The notes: generated from the sequence alone by a model not told the origin. Shown: positions 25,350-36,524, numbered from the stretch's first letter. The stretch: 64,000 nucleotides of DNA from Sphingobacterium spiritivorum (GCF_016725325.1 NZ_CP068083.1:2666001-2730000); one strand, 5' to 3'. Program-made: numbers and translations.

Positions 25350-25760
25350 ATGAAGAGAAATACAATAAAGCAAAAAGAGTTAAGTGAAGAAGTTCAGGAA
25401 GAACTTCAGGATACGGTAGAGGAAAAAGCGGAAGAGACCAAGCATTTTATTAAATCGGTCTTTTCTCCGCAAAAGATAACGACCTATTCTGTTGTAAAGA
25501 ATCTTCCTTTTGTAGCTTTTATCGCTCTTTTGGCGCTTTTGTATATTTCTAACCGGCACCTGGCAGAGCGGACAGTTCGGCAGATAGACCGGTTGAGCAA
25601 GGAAGTTAAAGAGTTGAGTTGGGATTATAAATCGCTCTCTGCAGAGTTGATGAAGAGAACCACTCAGTCTGAAATAGCAAAACGGGCAGATACATTGGGA
25701 CTAAAAGAGCGAAAGGAGCCGCCAATTAAAATTGAAGTTGTAAAAGAAGATAAAAAATAA
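25350..25760 (+). CDS. ftsL: FtsL-like cell division protein
   Basis: The 136-residue single-pass protein has a charged cytoplasmic segment (1-48), one membrane helix (about 50-66) and a periplasmic coiled coil (about 70-112, HLAERTVRQIDRLSKEVKELSWDYKSLSAELM). Size, topology and position between rsmH and ftsI identify it as FtsL. FtsL sequences diverge widely, so the call rests mainly on context. It would recruit and activate the FtsW/FtsI synthase with FtsQ and a FtsB partner not seen here. Confidence 0.82.
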   Translation: MKRNTIKQKELSEEVQEELQDTVEEKAEETKHFIKSVFSPQKITTYSVVKNLPFVAFIALLALLYISNRHLAERTVRQIDRLSKEVKELSWDYKSLSAELMKRTTQSEIAKRADTLGLKERKEPPIKIEVVKEDKK

Positions 25761-25775
25761 AAAAAGTAACCGGGC

Positions 25776-27902
25776 ATGAATATTAGAAAATCCATACTTC
25801 TAAGAGTGTATCTCGCATTCGGCCTGATGGTATTGGGGGCGCTGGTTGTTTTTGCAAAACTGGTACATCTTCAATATGTAGACGGGGGAAAGTGGAGAGA
25901 AATTTCAGATAGTCTGACTATACAGGAGCGAGAGGTAGAGGCTGCGAGAGGGAATATTTATTCAAATGACGGTAGTATTCTGGCAACTTCCATTCCTGAG
26001 TATGATTTGCGTTTTGATGCAATGGCTATTCCGGAAGAGGAAGAAGATATTTTTAATTCTAAAGTAGACTCTCTGGCGTATAAGCTGGCTGGTTTTTTCA
26101 AAGACAGATCTGCAAGACAGTATTTGGGACTGCTTAAGCAGGCAAGAAGTAAAAAACAACGGTATGTGATGATCATGCGTGAAGTAACGCATCAGGATCT
26201 GAAAAAAGTAAAGGATTTTCCATTGTTCAAATCCTTTAAGGTCGATAAAGATAAATATTCCGGTGGCCTGATTGTGGAGCGGCATAATAAAAGGATTCTT
26301 CCTTTTACCAATCTGGCAGCACGTACCATCGGTTATAAAAATACAAAGGGAATTGACACGGTGCGAGTGGGTCTGGAAGGTGCATATGGACACTACATCG
26401 ACGGTAAAAGTGGTAAAAGATTAGTACAGCGTATTGCCGGTGGTGTATGGGTGCCGATCAACCGTAATATGGAGGTGGCTCCGGTAGACGGTTCTGATAT
26501 TATTTCGACGATAGATGTCAATATGCAGGATATGGCACAGCGGGCGCTGGAGAAACAATTGCAGATTGTAGATGCAGATAACGGTTGTGTGATTCTGATG
26601 GAGGTGAAGACAGGAGAGGTAAGGGCTGTAGCTAATTTCACAAGAGATGAAGAAGGGGTATTCAGGGAGAAATTTAACTATGCGATTGCACTTTCTGCTG
26701 AACCGGGATCTACATTCAAACTGGCTTCGTATCTGGCATTGATTGATGACGGAAAAATAGATTCTTCGACAACAGTCGATGTAGGTAATGGAACTTATAA
26801 GGTGCCGGGACATACGATAAAAGATTCGCATGCACCCCGGAAATCTATTATGTCTGCAAAATACGCTTTCGAACAGTCTTCAAATGTGGCGATTACCAAG
26901 TTGGTCAACACACATTATAAAGATGATCCGTCAAAGTTTACAGACAAGCTGTACAGCATGGGATTGGGTAAAGCACTGCAACTGCAGATTCCTGGAGAAG
27001 GAGAACCCAAGATTAAGACACCTAAGGCGAAGTCCTGGAGTAAGCTCTCTTTAGTACAGATGGCTTATGGCTATGAATTGCTCATGACTCCGCTTCAGAC
27101 ATTGACACTGTATAATGCAGTAGCAAATGACGGAAAAATGATAGCGCCTGTATTCGTAAAAGAAATCAGGCATCTGGGAAATACTGTCGAACATTTTCAG
27201 GCACGTGTTATCAAAGATAAAATTGCTTCAGAACATGCCCTTTCCGAAATAAGGGGAATGATGGAAGGCACAATGATAGAGGGGACAGGTAAAACTCTTC
27301 GCAATCCGCTGTATACCTCCGCTGGTAAAACAGGTACAGCACAGATCGCTGATGGAGCGCGCGGATACAGACAACGGAAATATCAATCTTCGTTTGCCGG
27401 ATATTTTCCTGCGGAAAATCCGAAGTACTCGATGATTGTCGTGATACGTAACCCCAGAAAGGGATATTACGGAGCGTCTACAGCAGGTCCGGTATTTAAG
27501 GAACTTGCAGATATGGTCTTTGCCAATGATTTGTCTATGCATGGAACATTTAGCTCCCGCAAGGTAAATCCGGCCGGAGGTAAGACGCCGTTGACGTTAA
27601 AAGGATCAAGGGAAGCATCGATGAAAGTCTATGAAGCTTTAGGTATACGCTCTTTCGACTGGAATGCCGTAGCACAGGGTGTCGTTGATACTTCGAGTCG
27701 CGGAGTTCCTTTTGTAGATGTGAGAGTTAAAGAAGGTGTAGTGCCGGATGTAAAAGGAATGGGGCTGATTGATGCCATGTATACCATGGAGAATGCAGGA
27801 TTTAAAACATATGTATCGGGAAAGGGAAAAGTTATTGAACAATCACTTATTCCCGGTTCAAAGTTGAAGTTTGGAACACAGGTAGCAATTGTATTGAATT
27901 AA
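25776..27902 (+). CDS. ftsI: Division-specific penicillin-binding protein with PASTA domain
   Basis: The 708-residue class B PBP has an N-terminal anchor (about 8-28), a PBP dimerisation domain and a transpeptidase domain. The catalytic motifs are S312-T-F-K, S368-S-N and K518-T-G. One C-terminal PASTA domain follows (about 651-708, VPDVKGMGLIDAMYTMENAGF). It crosslinks septal peptidoglycan with FtsW. The PASTA tail makes it like SpoVD/PBP2X rather than E. coli FtsI. It starts 15 bases after ftsL. Confidence 0.95.
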   Translation: MNIRKSILLRVYLAFGLMVLGALVVFAKLVHLQYVDGGKWREISDSLTIQEREVEAARGNIYSNDGSILATSIPEYDLRFDAMAIPEEEEDIFNSKVDSLAYKLAGFFKDRSARQYLGLLKQARSKKQRYVMIMREVTHQDLKKVKDFPLFKSFKVDKDKYSGGLIVERHNKRILPFTNLAARTIGYKNTKGIDTVRVGLEGAYGHYIDGKSGKRLVQRIAGGVWVPINRNMEVAPVDGSDIISTIDVNMQDMAQRALEKQLQIVDADNGCVILMEVKTGEVRAVANFTRDEEGVFREKFNYAIALSAEPGSTFKLASYLALIDDGKIDSSTTVDVGNGTYKVPGHTIKDSHAPRKSIMSAKYAFEQSSNVAITKLVNTHYKDDPSKFTDKLYSMGLGKALQLQIPGEGEPKIKTPKAKSWSKLSLVQMAYGYELLMTPLQTLTLYNAVANDGKMIAPVFVKEIRHLGNTVEHFQARVIKDKIASEHALSEIRGMMEGTMIEGTGKTLRNPLYTSAGKTGTAQIADGARGYRQRKYQSSFAGYFPAENPKYSMIVVIRNPRKGYYGASTAGPVFKELADMVFANDLSMHGTFSSRKVNPAGGKTPLTLKGSREASMKVYEALGIRSFDWNAVAQGVVDTSSRGVPFVDVRVKEGVVPDVKGMGLIDAMYTMENAGFKTYVSGKGKVIEQSLIPGSKLKFGTQVAIVLN

Positions 27903-27909
27903 AAAGATA

Positions 27910-29364
27910 ATGATAAAACTAAAAGACATATTGCATGCTATTCCGGTACAGGAAGTGGTGGGTCAGCTGGATGTTGAGGTGACTTCATTATGTTTTGATT
28001 CCCGTCAGGCGAATGAGGGTAGTCTTTTTGTTGCTGTTCGTGGCGTGCATACAGACGGACATTTGTTTATCGAAAAGGCTATTCAGCAAGGTTGTACTCT
28101 CATTATGGTGGAAGAGATGCCGGAGGAAAAGAACGAAGGGGTTACTTATATGATGGTTGCAGATACCGCTTATGCATTGGGTATTGCTGCCGGTAATTTC
28201 TACGGAAATCCTTCGCGTGAATTGAAGCTGGTCGGGGTGACAGGTACAAATGGTAAGACCACGATTGCAACATTACTGTTCAATCTGTTTACAGCTCTTG
28301 GGTATCATGTAGGCTTGCTTTCTACCGTTCAGAATCAGATCGGAGACCGTATTATTCCTGCCACACATACGACTCCGGATCCGGTAGCATTGAATGCATT
28401 GCTCCGGGAAATGGTAGATGAAGGCTGTGACTATTGTTTTATGGAAGTCAGTTCGCATGCTGTCGTACAGCAGCGTATTGCGGGGCTTCGCTTTGCCGGA
28501 GGTATTTTCAGCAATATCACACACGATCATCTGGATTTTCATAAGACATTTGATAATTACATAAAAGCGAAAAAGAAATTTTTTGATGATCTGGATCGCT
28601 TCGCATTTGCATTGACCAATGGAGATGAGAAGAATGGTTCTGTCATGCTACAGAATACGTTTGCGCATAAGAAAACATACGGACTAAAAGGTGTGGCTGA
28701 TTTTAAAGCCAAAATTATTGAAAGCCATTTTGATGGTATGCTGCTCAATATTGAGGGACATGAAGTGTGGGTTAAGCTGGTTGGTGAGTTTAATGCTTAT
28801 AATATTCTGGCAGTATATGGAGCTGCAATCTTACTGGAGCAGGAGACGGTAAAAGTCCTGACTGCCCTTAGCCAGATCACAGGTGCGGAAGGACGCTTTG
28901 AAGCAATCACATCTAAAAACGGAGTGATTGGTATTGTGGACTATGCTCATACGCCGGATGCGGTTGCAAATGTGCTGAGCACCATTAACAATCTACGCAA
29001 AAAAGAACAGCAGATTATCACAGTGCTGGGCTGCGGAGGCGATCGGGATAAAACAAAACGTCCAGAGATGGCTGAAGTTGCTGCCAAAATGAGTGATAAA
29101 GTGATTATAACTTCCGATAATCCACGCACCGAAGATCCGGTACAGATTATCAAAGATATGGAGCCGGGCATTCCTGCAGACAGAAAGAAAAATGTATTCT
29201 CGATCACAGATCGTAAAGAAGCTATCCGTGCGGCATGTCATCTTGCTCAGCCAGGCGACATTGTTCTTGTCGCAGGTAAAGGGCATGAAAAATATCAGGA
29301 CATCAATGGTGTGAAACATCATTTTGATGATCGTGAAGAATTGGAAAAAACGTTTAATGAATAA
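27910..29364 (+). CDS. murE: UDP-MurNAc-L-Ala-D-Glu:meso-diaminopimelate ligase
   Basis: The 484-residue Mur ligase carries the ATP loop GTNGKTT at about 112-118. The substrate motif DNPR is at 403-406, which marks the meso-diaminopimelate (not lysine) enzyme. '[32 protein letters not shown]' is also characteristic. It adds the third residue of the stem peptide in the cytoplasm, so this organism's wall should be of the meso-DAP type. It starts 7 bases after ftsI. Confidence 0.97.
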   Translation: MIKLKDILHAIPVQEVVGQLDVEVTSLCFDSRQANEGSLFVAVRGVHTDGHLFIEKAIQQGCTLIMVEEMPEEKNEGVTYMMVADTAYALGIAAGNFYGNPSRELKLVGVTGTNGKTTIATLLFNLFTALGYHVGLLSTVQNQIGDRIIPATHTTPDPVALNALLREMVDEGCDYCFMEVSSHAVVQQRIAGLRFAGGIFSNITHDHLDFHKTFDNYIKAKKKFFDDLDRFAFALTNGDEKNGSVMLQNTFAHKKTYGLKGVADFKAKIIESHFDGMLLNIEGHEVWVKLVGEFNAYNILAVYGAAILLEQETVKVLTALSQITGAEGRFEAITSKNGVIGIVDYAHTPDAVANVLSTINNLRKKEQQIITVLGCGGDRDKTKRPEMAEVAAKMSDKVIITSDNPRTEDPVQIIKDMEPGIPADRKKNVFSITDRKEAIRAACHLAQPGDIVLVAGKGHEKYQDINGVKHHFDDREELEKTFNE

Positions 29365-29375
29365 TACCAAAAGAG

Positions 29376-30620
29376 ATGTTATACTACTTATTTACATGGT
29401 TAAATGAACATATCCACATTCCGGGAGCGGGGTTGTTTCAGTACATCTCTTTCCGTACGGCAATGGCGGTTATTCTTTCATTGATAATCACCACCGTATA
29501 TGGTAGCAGATTGATACGCATACTGCATAATAAGCAGGTCGGTGAGACCATTCGTGATTTGGGACTGGAGGGAGAGAAGAAGAAGCAAGGTACCCCAACA
29601 ATGGGTGGTCTGATCATCATTGCAGGTATACTGGTGCCTACATTACTGTTTGCGAAGATAGATAACATCTATATCATCCTGATGATCGTGACTACATTAT
29701 GGATGGGCGCGATCGGTTTTCTGGACGATTATATTAAGGTTTTTAAGAAGAATAAAGAAGGATTACAAGGGAAGTTCAAAGTAATTGGTCAGGTCGGATT
29801 AGGAGTATTCATAGCAGTGACAATGTATTTCCATCCGGAAATAGTTGTTCGTCAGCAGGTAGCTCATCCCGGCTCACTCAAACCGGTGGAAGTATCTATT
29901 AATAGTCAGACCGGTGAGAAATATTATACGGAGAATGTGAAGTCCAGCAAGACAAACATCCCATTTTATAAGAACAATGAATTTGACTACGCAAAGGTAC
30001 TGACCATGTTTGGCCTAAGGGGAGACATGATCACCTTTATGGTTTTTCTGGTTATGGTAGTCGTGATTGTGACCGCTGTTTCCAATGGTGCTAATATTAC
30101 AGATGGGATAGATGGTCTGGCAGCAGGTACATCTACTATAATCGGTATTACACTAGCCATACTGGCATATGTATCCGGTAACGTGATTTTCTCGGACTAT
30201 CTGAATATCATGTATATCCCCAATTCGGGAGAACTTGTGATTTTCGCAGGAGCATTTATTGGAGCCTGTACAGGATTTCTTTGGTACAATGCTTATCCGG
30301 CTCAGGTATTTATGGGAGATACGGGAAGTTTGGCGATCGGAGGGATCATTGCTGCTTTTGCTATTCTCATCCGAAAAGAATTATTGATACCCGTGCTGTG
30401 TGGTGTATTTCTGATAGAGAATCTATCCGTGATGATGCAGGTGGGATATTTTAAATATACCAAGAAGAAATATGGAGAGGGACGCCGGATTTTTCTGATG
30501 TCTCCTTTGCATCACCATTATCAGAAGAAAGGGTATCACGAAGCTAAGATCGTGACACGATTTGTAATTGTGGGAGTTCTATTGGCAATATTGACAATCG
30601 TTACTTTAAAAGTGAGATAA
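29376..30620 (+). CDS. mraY: Phospho-MurNAc-pentapeptide transferase MraY
   Basis: The 414-residue polytopic membrane enzyme has the MraY motifs '[14 protein letters not shown]', '[17 protein letters not shown]', '[12 protein letters not shown]', '[10 protein letters not shown]' and the C-terminal '[11 protein letters not shown]'. It forms lipid I from UDP-MurNAc-pentapeptide and undecaprenyl phosphate. About 50 extra residues between helices (around 150-210, [28 protein letters not shown]) make it longer than the E. coli enzyme, as is common in Bacteroidota. Confidence 0.97.
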   Translation: MLYYLFTWLNEHIHIPGAGLFQYISFRTAMAVILSLIITTVYGSRLIRILHNKQVGETIRDLGLEGEKKKQGTPTMGGLIIIAGILVPTLLFAKIDNIYIILMIVTTLWMGAIGFLDDYIKVFKKNKEGLQGKFKVIGQVGLGVFIAVTMYFHPEIVVRQQVAHPGSLKPVEVSINSQTGEKYYTENVKSSKTNIPFYKNNEFDYAKVLTMFGLRGDMITFMVFLVMVVVIVTAVSNGANITDGIDGLAAGTSTIIGITLAILAYVSGNVIFSDYLNIMYIPNSGELVIFAGAFIGACTGFLWYNAYPAQVFMGDTGSLAIGGIIAAFAILIRKELLIPVLCGVFLIENLSVMMQVGYFKYTKKKYGEGRRIFLMSPLHHHYQKKGYHEAKIVTRFVIVGVLLAILTIVTLKVR

Positions 30621-30623
30621 AAA

Positions 30624-31997
30624 ATGGCAAATATAGCGCAGACATATTATCCTCAAAGTGGCAAGCTGATTGTTCTCGGTGCCGGTGAAAGCGGTGTCGG
30701 GGCAGCAATATTGGCGCTGCAAAAAGGATTTGAGGTGCTGGTCTCCGATAAAGGAGTCATTGCCGAAAAATATCAGCAGCAGTTAGAGGATGCCGGCATT
30801 GCTTATGAGTCTGGCCGTCATTCTGAAGAACTTATTCTGGATGCAGACCTTGTTGTCAAGAGTCCGGGTATTCCGGAGACGGCACCATTGGTGGTGGCAT
30901 TAAAACAAAAAGGAATTCCTGTTATCGGGGAGATAGAGTTTGCAGCACAATATACAGATGCAAAGCTCTATTGTATCACCGGTTCAAACGGCAAGTCAAC
31001 AACTACTATGTTGACCTACTATATATTGCAGAAAGCAGGGGTAAATGTAGGTCTTGCGGGAAATATAGGTCGCAGCTTTGCCCTTCAGGTTGCACAGGAG
31101 CAATTTGATGTTTATGTATTAGAAATTTCCAGTTTTATGCTGGATGATATGTATCAGTTCCGTGCAGATGTAGCCGTGATCCTTAATATCACACCGGATC
31201 ATTTAGACCGGTACGACCATAAAATGGAAAACTACGTGGATTCCAAATTCAGGATGATCCGCAACCAGACAGCAAATGATTATTTCATCTATTGTCTGGA
31301 TGATGAAGAGACAGTAAAAGGACTGGAACGACACCATACTGAGGCAGCGATTTGGCCTATGACACAGGAACAGGTGATCAACCCGGGCGCATATTTAGAT
31401 CAAGAGAAGAATATTATAATCAACACCCCTAAAGGAGAGCAATTTATTATGAATACGGAAGATTTGTCATTACAGGGCAAGCACAATGTGTACAACAACA
31501 TGGCGGCAGGATTAGTAGCGAAAGTTCAGGAATTACGTAACCGCTCTATGCAGGAAAGCATGAGTTCATACGTTAATATCCCGCATAGGTTGGAGCATGT
31601 GGCTTGTATCGGAGGCGTGAATTATATCAATGACTCCAAAGCGACTAATGTCAATTCTGTATGGTATGCATTAGAAAGCTTTTCACCACAGATCGTTTTG
31701 ATCATGGGGGGAGTGGACAAAGGAAATGATTACGAAATGCTTCGCGATCTGGTACGCTCTAAAGTTCGTGCTATCATATGTATAGGTAAAGATAATACCC
31801 GTATTCATGAATCATTTGAAGAAGATACAGATGTAATCGTCAACAGTTCTTCTATGAAAGATGCTGTAGAGATTGCTTCACATATTGCGCAAAAAGGAGA
31901 TACCGTATTATTATCGCCGGCTTGTGCAAGTTTTGACTGGTTCAAAAACTATGAAGAGCGTGGAGACAAATTCAAAGAAGCTGTAATGGCTTTGTAG
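30624..31997 (+). CDS. murD: UDP-MurNAc-L-alanine:D-glutamate ligase
   Basis: The 457-residue Mur ligase has the N-terminal UDP-binding Rossmann fold (LIVLGAGESGVGAA). The ATP loop GSNGKSTTT starts near residue 120. It also has 'NITPDHLDRYD' and the C-terminal domain 'YINDSKATNVNSVWYALESF' and 'LLSPACASFDWFKNYEERGDKF', all diagnostic of MurD. It starts 3 bases after mraY. Confidence 0.97.
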   Translation: MANIAQTYYPQSGKLIVLGAGESGVGAAILALQKGFEVLVSDKGVIAEKYQQQLEDAGIAYESGRHSEELILDADLVVKSPGIPETAPLVVALKQKGIPVIGEIEFAAQYTDAKLYCITGSNGKSTTTMLTYYILQKAGVNVGLAGNIGRSFALQVAQEQFDVYVLEISSFMLDDMYQFRADVAVILNITPDHLDRYDHKMENYVDSKFRMIRNQTANDYFIYCLDDEETVKGLERHHTEAAIWPMTQEQVINPGAYLDQEKNIIINTPKGEQFIMNTEDLSLQGKHNVYNNMAAGLVAKVQELRNRSMQESMSSYVNIPHRLEHVACIGGVNYINDSKATNVNSVWYALESFSPQIVLIMGGVDKGNDYEMLRDLVRSKVRAIICIGKDNTRIHESFEEDTDVIVNSSSMKDAVEIASHIAQKGDTVLLSPACASFDWFKNYEERGDKFKEAVMAL

Positions 31998-32035
31998 AAA
32001 GAACAGAAGTAAACAACATTTAAATAAAACGGAGT

Positions 32036-33235
32036 ATGGAACAACTATTTTCTAAAGCAAAAGGCGATCGCTGGATTTGGATTATAGTCCTCATTTTGTC
32101 TGGCTGGTCATTATTGGCCGTATATAGTTCTGTCGGAACATTAGCCTACAAAGAGGGGAAAGGGACAGAAATGTACCTGTTGAAACATTTTTCCATAATA
32201 GCCATTGGTTTTGTTTTAATGTATTTTTCACATAAAGTGGATTACAGGTATTATGCTGGTATATCCAAATTGTTGATGTTGATCACCATACCCTTGCTAC
32301 TCTATACTTTGCTGTTTGGTAGTAAAGTAAATGATGCAAGTCGCTGGGTGACGATTCCTGTAATCAATCAGACTTTTCAGACATCCGATTTGGCCAAGCT
32401 GGCCCTGATTACTTTTCTGGCGAGAATGCTATCCCGCAAGCAAGAAGAAATCAAGGACGTCAAAAAATCCTTTGTCCCGATTATGGGATCGGTTTGTGTC
32501 ATCTTCGTTTTGATTGCATTGGCCAATCTTTCGACGGCTTTGATGCTCTTTGGCGTAAGTATTCTGCTGTTACTGATCGGGCGGATCAGTTTTAAACAGA
32601 TTGCAGTGGTGAGTTTAGGTGTAGGTTTTTTATTGTCTCTGGTTATTCTGTTTGGTCCAAGACGTCAAACTTATTACAGTCGTATTAAATCGTTCTTTAA
32701 GACAGAAGAAGTACATACAGAGGAAAGGGTTTCCTTTCAGGATGATAAAAATTATCAGGCGAATAACGCTAAGATTGCGATTGCGACAGGAGGTGTTTTT
32801 GGTAAAGGTCCGGGTAATAGTATGCAGCGAAATGTGCTGCCTCACCCATATTCGGATTTTATTTTTGCAATCATTATAGAGGAATACGGGACAATAGGAG
32901 GTGTCATCTTACTGACGCTCTACATTGTATTGATGTACCGGTGCATACGGATCGTGACGATGAGTCCGCGGGCATTCGGTGCTTTTCTGGCGGCAGGCTT
33001 AGGCTTTAGTCTCACAATACAGGCTTTGGCCAATATGGCGGTGGCAGTAGGATTAGGTCCGGTCACAGGGGTTCCGTTGCCACTGGTCAGTATGGGAGGA
33101 ACATCTATTCTCTTCACCAGTGTTGCATTGGGGATTATCCTGAGTGTGAGCCGGAATATTGAAGAATTAAAAGGGAAAGAAGAGCTGGAGGAAAAAGCGA
33201 AACCTAAAAAGGTCGTAGTAGGAACTTTAGCATAA
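32036..33235 (+). CDS. ftsW: Peptidoglycan glycosyltransferase FtsW (SEDS family)
   Basis: This 399-residue polytopic protein has about ten membrane helices. The SEDS signature is present near the end as 'GLGPVTGVPLPLVSMGGTSILFTSVALGIIL'. 'SDLAKLALITFLARMLSRKQ' and the extracellular loop around 205-260 also fit. It polymerises septal glycan strands with the ftsI product. It is followed 17 bases later by murG. Confidence 0.95.
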   Translation: MEQLFSKAKGDRWIWIIVLILSGWSLLAVYSSVGTLAYKEGKGTEMYLLKHFSIIAIGFVLMYFSHKVDYRYYAGISKLLMLITIPLLLYTLLFGSKVNDASRWVTIPVINQTFQTSDLAKLALITFLARMLSRKQEEIKDVKKSFVPIMGSVCVIFVLIALANLSTALMLFGVSILLLLIGRISFKQIAVVSLGVGFLLSLVILFGPRRQTYYSRIKSFFKTEEVHTEERVSFQDDKNYQANNAKIAIATGGVFGKGPGNSMQRNVLPHPYSDFIFAIIIEEYGTIGGVILLTLYIVLMYRCIRIVTMSPRAFGAFLAAGLGFSLTIQALANMAVAVGLGPVTGVPLPLVSMGGTSILFTSVALGIILSVSRNIEELKGKEELEEKAKPKKVVVGTLA

Positions 33236-33252
33236 GAGATATAGTAAAAGAC

Positions 33253-34350
33253 ATGGCAAAGAAAGTAATCATAAGCGGAGGCGGTACAGGAGGACATATC
33301 TTTCCTGCGATAGCGATAGCTAATGCTTTGTTGCGTCTTGATCCGGCTACAGAAATTCTGTTTGTCGGTGCAAATGGTAAAATGGAGATGGAGAAAGTGC
33401 CGGCTGCAGGGTATCAGATCGAGGGATTGGATATTGTAGGTATCAACCGTCAGCATCTCTGGAAAAATATTATGCTGCCTTTCAAATTGATACGCAGTCT
33501 GTGGCAGGCACGGAAAATTATAAAAAAATTCAAACCGGATGTAGCGATTGGTGTAGGAGGATTTGCTTCAGGACCACTGCTTATGATGGCTAATAGAATG
33601 GCGATCCCGACTTTGCTTCAGGAACAAAATTCGTATGCAGGAGTGACCAATAAAAAATTGAGTGTGAAGGCTGCGAAGATATGTGTCGCATTTGAAGGAA
33701 TGGAACAATTTTTTCCGGCAGACAAAATATTGCTAACCGGTAATCCGATCAGACGAGCGTCTGTCAATGTTGAAGGTAAAGAACAGGAAGCATTGAATGC
33801 ATTTGGTCTGGATATCAATAAAAAGACAATTCTTGTGACAGGAGGAAGTCTCGGAGCACGTACATTAAATGATTGTGTAAAAAATAGTCTGGACTTGTTG
33901 AAGGCTAATGATGTACAGGTCATCTGGCAATGTGGAGGATATTATTATGATAGCCTTCAGGAAGAATTAAAAGATACATTGCCTGAACAGATAAAAATGA
34001 CTGCATTTCTGCAACGTATGGATTATGCCTATGCGGCAGCTGACTGTATTATTGCCAGATCCGGTGCAGGAACCATTTCTGAATTGTGTGTGGTTGGTAA
34101 GCCGGTTATTATGGTGCCTTCGCCCAACGTTGCAGAAGATCATCAGACCAAAAATGCGCTTTCGCTCGTGAATAAGAAAGCAGCAGTTCTGGTCAGAGAC
34201 GCAGAAGCAGGAGAGAAATTAATAACAACTGCTCTTCAGTTATTGAATGATGTAGAGCGATCAGCAGAATTGAGTGCCAATATTAAAAAACTGGCATTGC
34301 TCGATGCAGATGATGTAATTGCAAAACAGGTTATTGAAATAGCAAAATAG
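33253..34350 (+). CDS. murG: UDP-GlcNAc:lipid I GlcNAc transferase MurG
   Basis: The 365-residue GT-B enzyme (family GT28) starts with the glycine-rich 'VIISGGGTGGHIFPAIAIANAL'. It also has 'VAIGVGGFASGP', 'LLQEQNSYAGVTNKKLS' and the donor-site motif 'CIIARSGAGTISELCVVGKPVIMVPSPNVAEDHQTKNA'. It converts lipid I to lipid II at the inner leaflet. Confidence 0.97.
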   Translation: MAKKVIISGGGTGGHIFPAIAIANALLRLDPATEILFVGANGKMEMEKVPAAGYQIEGLDIVGINRQHLWKNIMLPFKLIRSLWQARKIIKKFKPDVAIGVGGFASGPLLMMANRMAIPTLLQEQNSYAGVTNKKLSVKAAKICVAFEGMEQFFPADKILLTGNPIRRASVNVEGKEQEALNAFGLDINKKTILVTGGSLGARTLNDCVKNSLDLLKANDVQVIWQCGGYYYDSLQEELKDTLPEQIKMTAFLQRMDYAYAAADCIIARSGAGTISELCVVGKPVIMVPSPNVAEDHQTKNALSLVNKKAAVLVRDAEAGEKLITTALQLLNDVERSAELSANIKKLALLDADDVIAKQVIEIAK

Positions 34351-34354
34351 GAAT

Positions 34355-35713
34355 ATGAATATCGATAATATAAAACGGGTTTATCTGATTGGCATCGGCG
34401 GTATAGGCATGAGTGGGTTGGCGCGCTATTTTCATCGGTTGGGATGTGAAGTGGCAGGCTATGATAAGACCGAATCCGATCTTACTGATACACTGGTACA
34501 GGAAGGAATTCCGGTCATCTATGAAGATAACACAGATGCTATTCCGGAATCATTTATGCATACCGGCCCGGACACTTTGATTATCTATACTCCGGCTGTT
34601 CCAAAAGAACTGAAGATCAAAAATTACCTCAGTAATCTTGGGCATGAGCTGTATAAGCGTTCACAGGTTTTAGGCTTTATCAGTGCCAGCCGGTTTACGA
34701 TTGCGGTAGCTGGTACACATGGTAAGACTACTACTTCTACAATGATCGCGCATATTCTGAAAGATTCCGGATATGACTGTTCGGCGTTCCTTGGCGGAAT
34801 TAGTTCTAACTATGATTCTAATGTGCTGTTTGGTTCGAATAATACAGTCGTTGTAGAGGCTGATGAGTACGACAGATCGTTTTTGACACTGCATCCGAAT
34901 ATTGCGGTTGTGACCTCAGCAGATGCTGATCACCTGGATATTTATGGAGACGAAAGCCATTTAATAGAATCCTTTTCCCTGTTTCTGGATCGTGTAGTTG
35001 AAGATGGGACACGTATAGTGAAAACCGGATTGCCGTTTAAAGGGCAGATCAGTTATTCAGGAAAAGGGGAAGGAGATGTGTATGCGGAAAATATACATGT
35101 CAGAGAGGGAGAATTTTACTTTGATTATGTGCATCCGGAGGGTAAGATAAGTGATATTCACTTAGGAATACCGGGGATTCACAATGTAGAAAATGCTGTA
35201 GCTGCAATTACAGCAGCACGGCTATTGGGTATTGCTGATGCAAAAATTGTAAACGCCCTGAGCACTTTCAAGGGAGTGAAACGCAGATTTGAATATATCG
35301 TTCGTAATCCGCAGACTATATACATTGATGATTATGCACATCATCCGGAAGAGTTAAGAGCATTTATTTCTTCGATGCGCAAATTATATCCGACGAAGAA
35401 GCTAACGGTTGTTTTTCAGCCTCACCTTTTTAGTCGTACCCGGGATTTTGTTGACGGCTTTGCTGACGTACTGGCGATGGCAGATGAGCTGTTGCTAATG
35501 GAGATATACCCGGCGAGAGAGTTGCCGATAGAAGGAGTTACATCCACATGGCTGGCGGATAAGATAAAATTAGACAACAAACGTGTAGTATCACCTCAGG
35601 AAGTATTAACTATTATCAAAGAGGAGAAACCGGAGCTGGTGGTAACAGTTGGAGCCGGAGATATTGATAGATTGATAAAACCATTAAAAGCAATATTGGA
35701 CAATGCTCAATAA
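34355..35713 (+). CDS. murC: UDP-MurNAc:L-alanine ligase
   Basis: The 452-residue Mur ligase has an N-terminal 'VYLIGIGGIGMSGLARYF', the ATP loop GTHGKTTT near residue 120, 'SADADHLDIYGDE' and the C-terminal 'YIDDYAHHPEELRAFI', typical of MurC. It starts 4 bases after murG and overlaps ftsQ by 11 bases. Confidence 0.97.
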   Translation: MNIDNIKRVYLIGIGGIGMSGLARYFHRLGCEVAGYDKTESDLTDTLVQEGIPVIYEDNTDAIPESFMHTGPDTLIIYTPAVPKELKIKNYLSNLGHELYKRSQVLGFISASRFTIAVAGTHGKTTTSTMIAHILKDSGYDCSAFLGGISSNYDSNVLFGSNNTVVVEADEYDRSFLTLHPNIAVVTSADADHLDIYGDESHLIESFSLFLDRVVEDGTRIVKTGLPFKGQISYSGKGEGDVYAENIHVREGEFYFDYVHPEGKISDIHLGIPGIHNVENAVAAITAARLLGIADAKIVNALSTFKGVKRRFEYIVRNPQTIYIDDYAHHPEELRAFISSMRKLYPTKKLTVVFQPHLFSRTRDFVDGFADVLAMADELLLMEIYPARELPIEGVTSTWLADKIKLDNKRVVSPQEVLTIIKEEKPELVVTVGAGDIDRLIKPLKAILDNAQ

Positions 35714-36524
35714 GTTGCGTAACATACGATGGAGTGCGGTATTATATGCCGTGCTTGGTATTGTGGCCTTAGCCGGAGTGGGGATGCTTATGTCCTTAGT
35801 CGGAAAAAAGGACAATGCACAGGTATGTACAGACTTACATGTTATTATTGAAGGTAAAGAAACCTTTATTGATCAGCAGGATATTTCCAATCTGATCAAC
35901 AAGACATACGGATCAGTTGCCGGTAAACAACTGTCGAGTATACCTCTGCATAAGATAGAGTTGACACTCGAAAAATTACCCTATGTATCGTCAGCAGAAG
36001 TGCATATGGATATGGATGGGGTGATGCAGGTAAAAGTTAGCCAGCGTGAAGTCATCATGCGTGTAATCAATAAAGCGGGAAAGGACTTTTATGTGGATCC
36101 AACCGGATTGAAGATTCCGGTTACCCTTAAATATGTTCCCCGGGTTTTGGTGGCGACTGGTAATATTTCAGAAGGCTATAAGCAGGCGCTCGATACAATT
36201 GAGTCCGGGACATTGAAAAATTTACTTGAAGTCGTCAAATATGTAAATAATGATGAGCTCTGGGGCAATCAGGTCGTTCAGTTGTATGTAAACGACGATA
36301 AGGATATCGAATTGATTCCCCGTGTAGGTAGCCAGGATCTGGTTATCGGGAATGCGGATTCACTGGAAAGTAAGTTTGATCGTTTAAAGCTTTTTTACAA
36401 TCAGATCTTACCGAGAGTAGGAACAGAGGCATACAATAAAATAAATGTAAAATATGCACACCAGATTGTGTGCGAACGAAAGGGGAGTTGGACTATTGAT
36501 AGTCTGTCTATCGTTAAAAAGTAA
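35703..36524 (+). CDS. ftsQ: Cell division protein FtsQ
   Basis: The 273-residue protein has a short cytoplasmic start, one membrane helix (about 12-31) and a periplasmic POTRA-like region ('IDQQDISNLINKTYG..KIELTLEKLPYVSSAEVHMDMDGVMQVKVSQREVIMRVI'), then a beta domain. Size, topology and place between murC and ftsA fit FtsQ. It links the early and late parts of the divisome. Overlap with murC suggests coupled translation. Confidence 0.9.
   Translation: MLNKLRNIRWSAVLYAVLGIVALAGVGMLMSLVGKKDNAQVCTDLHVIIEGKETFIDQQDISNLINKTYGSVAGKQLSSIPLHKIELTLEKLPYVSSAEVHMDMDGVMQVKVSQREVIMRVINKAGKDFYVDPTGLKIPVTLKYVPRVLVATGNISEGYKQALDTIESGTLKNLLEVVKYVNNDELWGNQVVQLYVNDDKDIELIPRVGSQDLVIGNADSLESKFDRLKLFYNQILPRVGTEAYNKINVKYAHQIVCERKGSWTIDSLSIVKK

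Noticed and set aside
26421..26831. 136-codon open frame antisense to ftsI
   Set aside because: It lies wholly inside the penicillin-binding protein gene in the opposite direction, with no family resemblance and no promoter.
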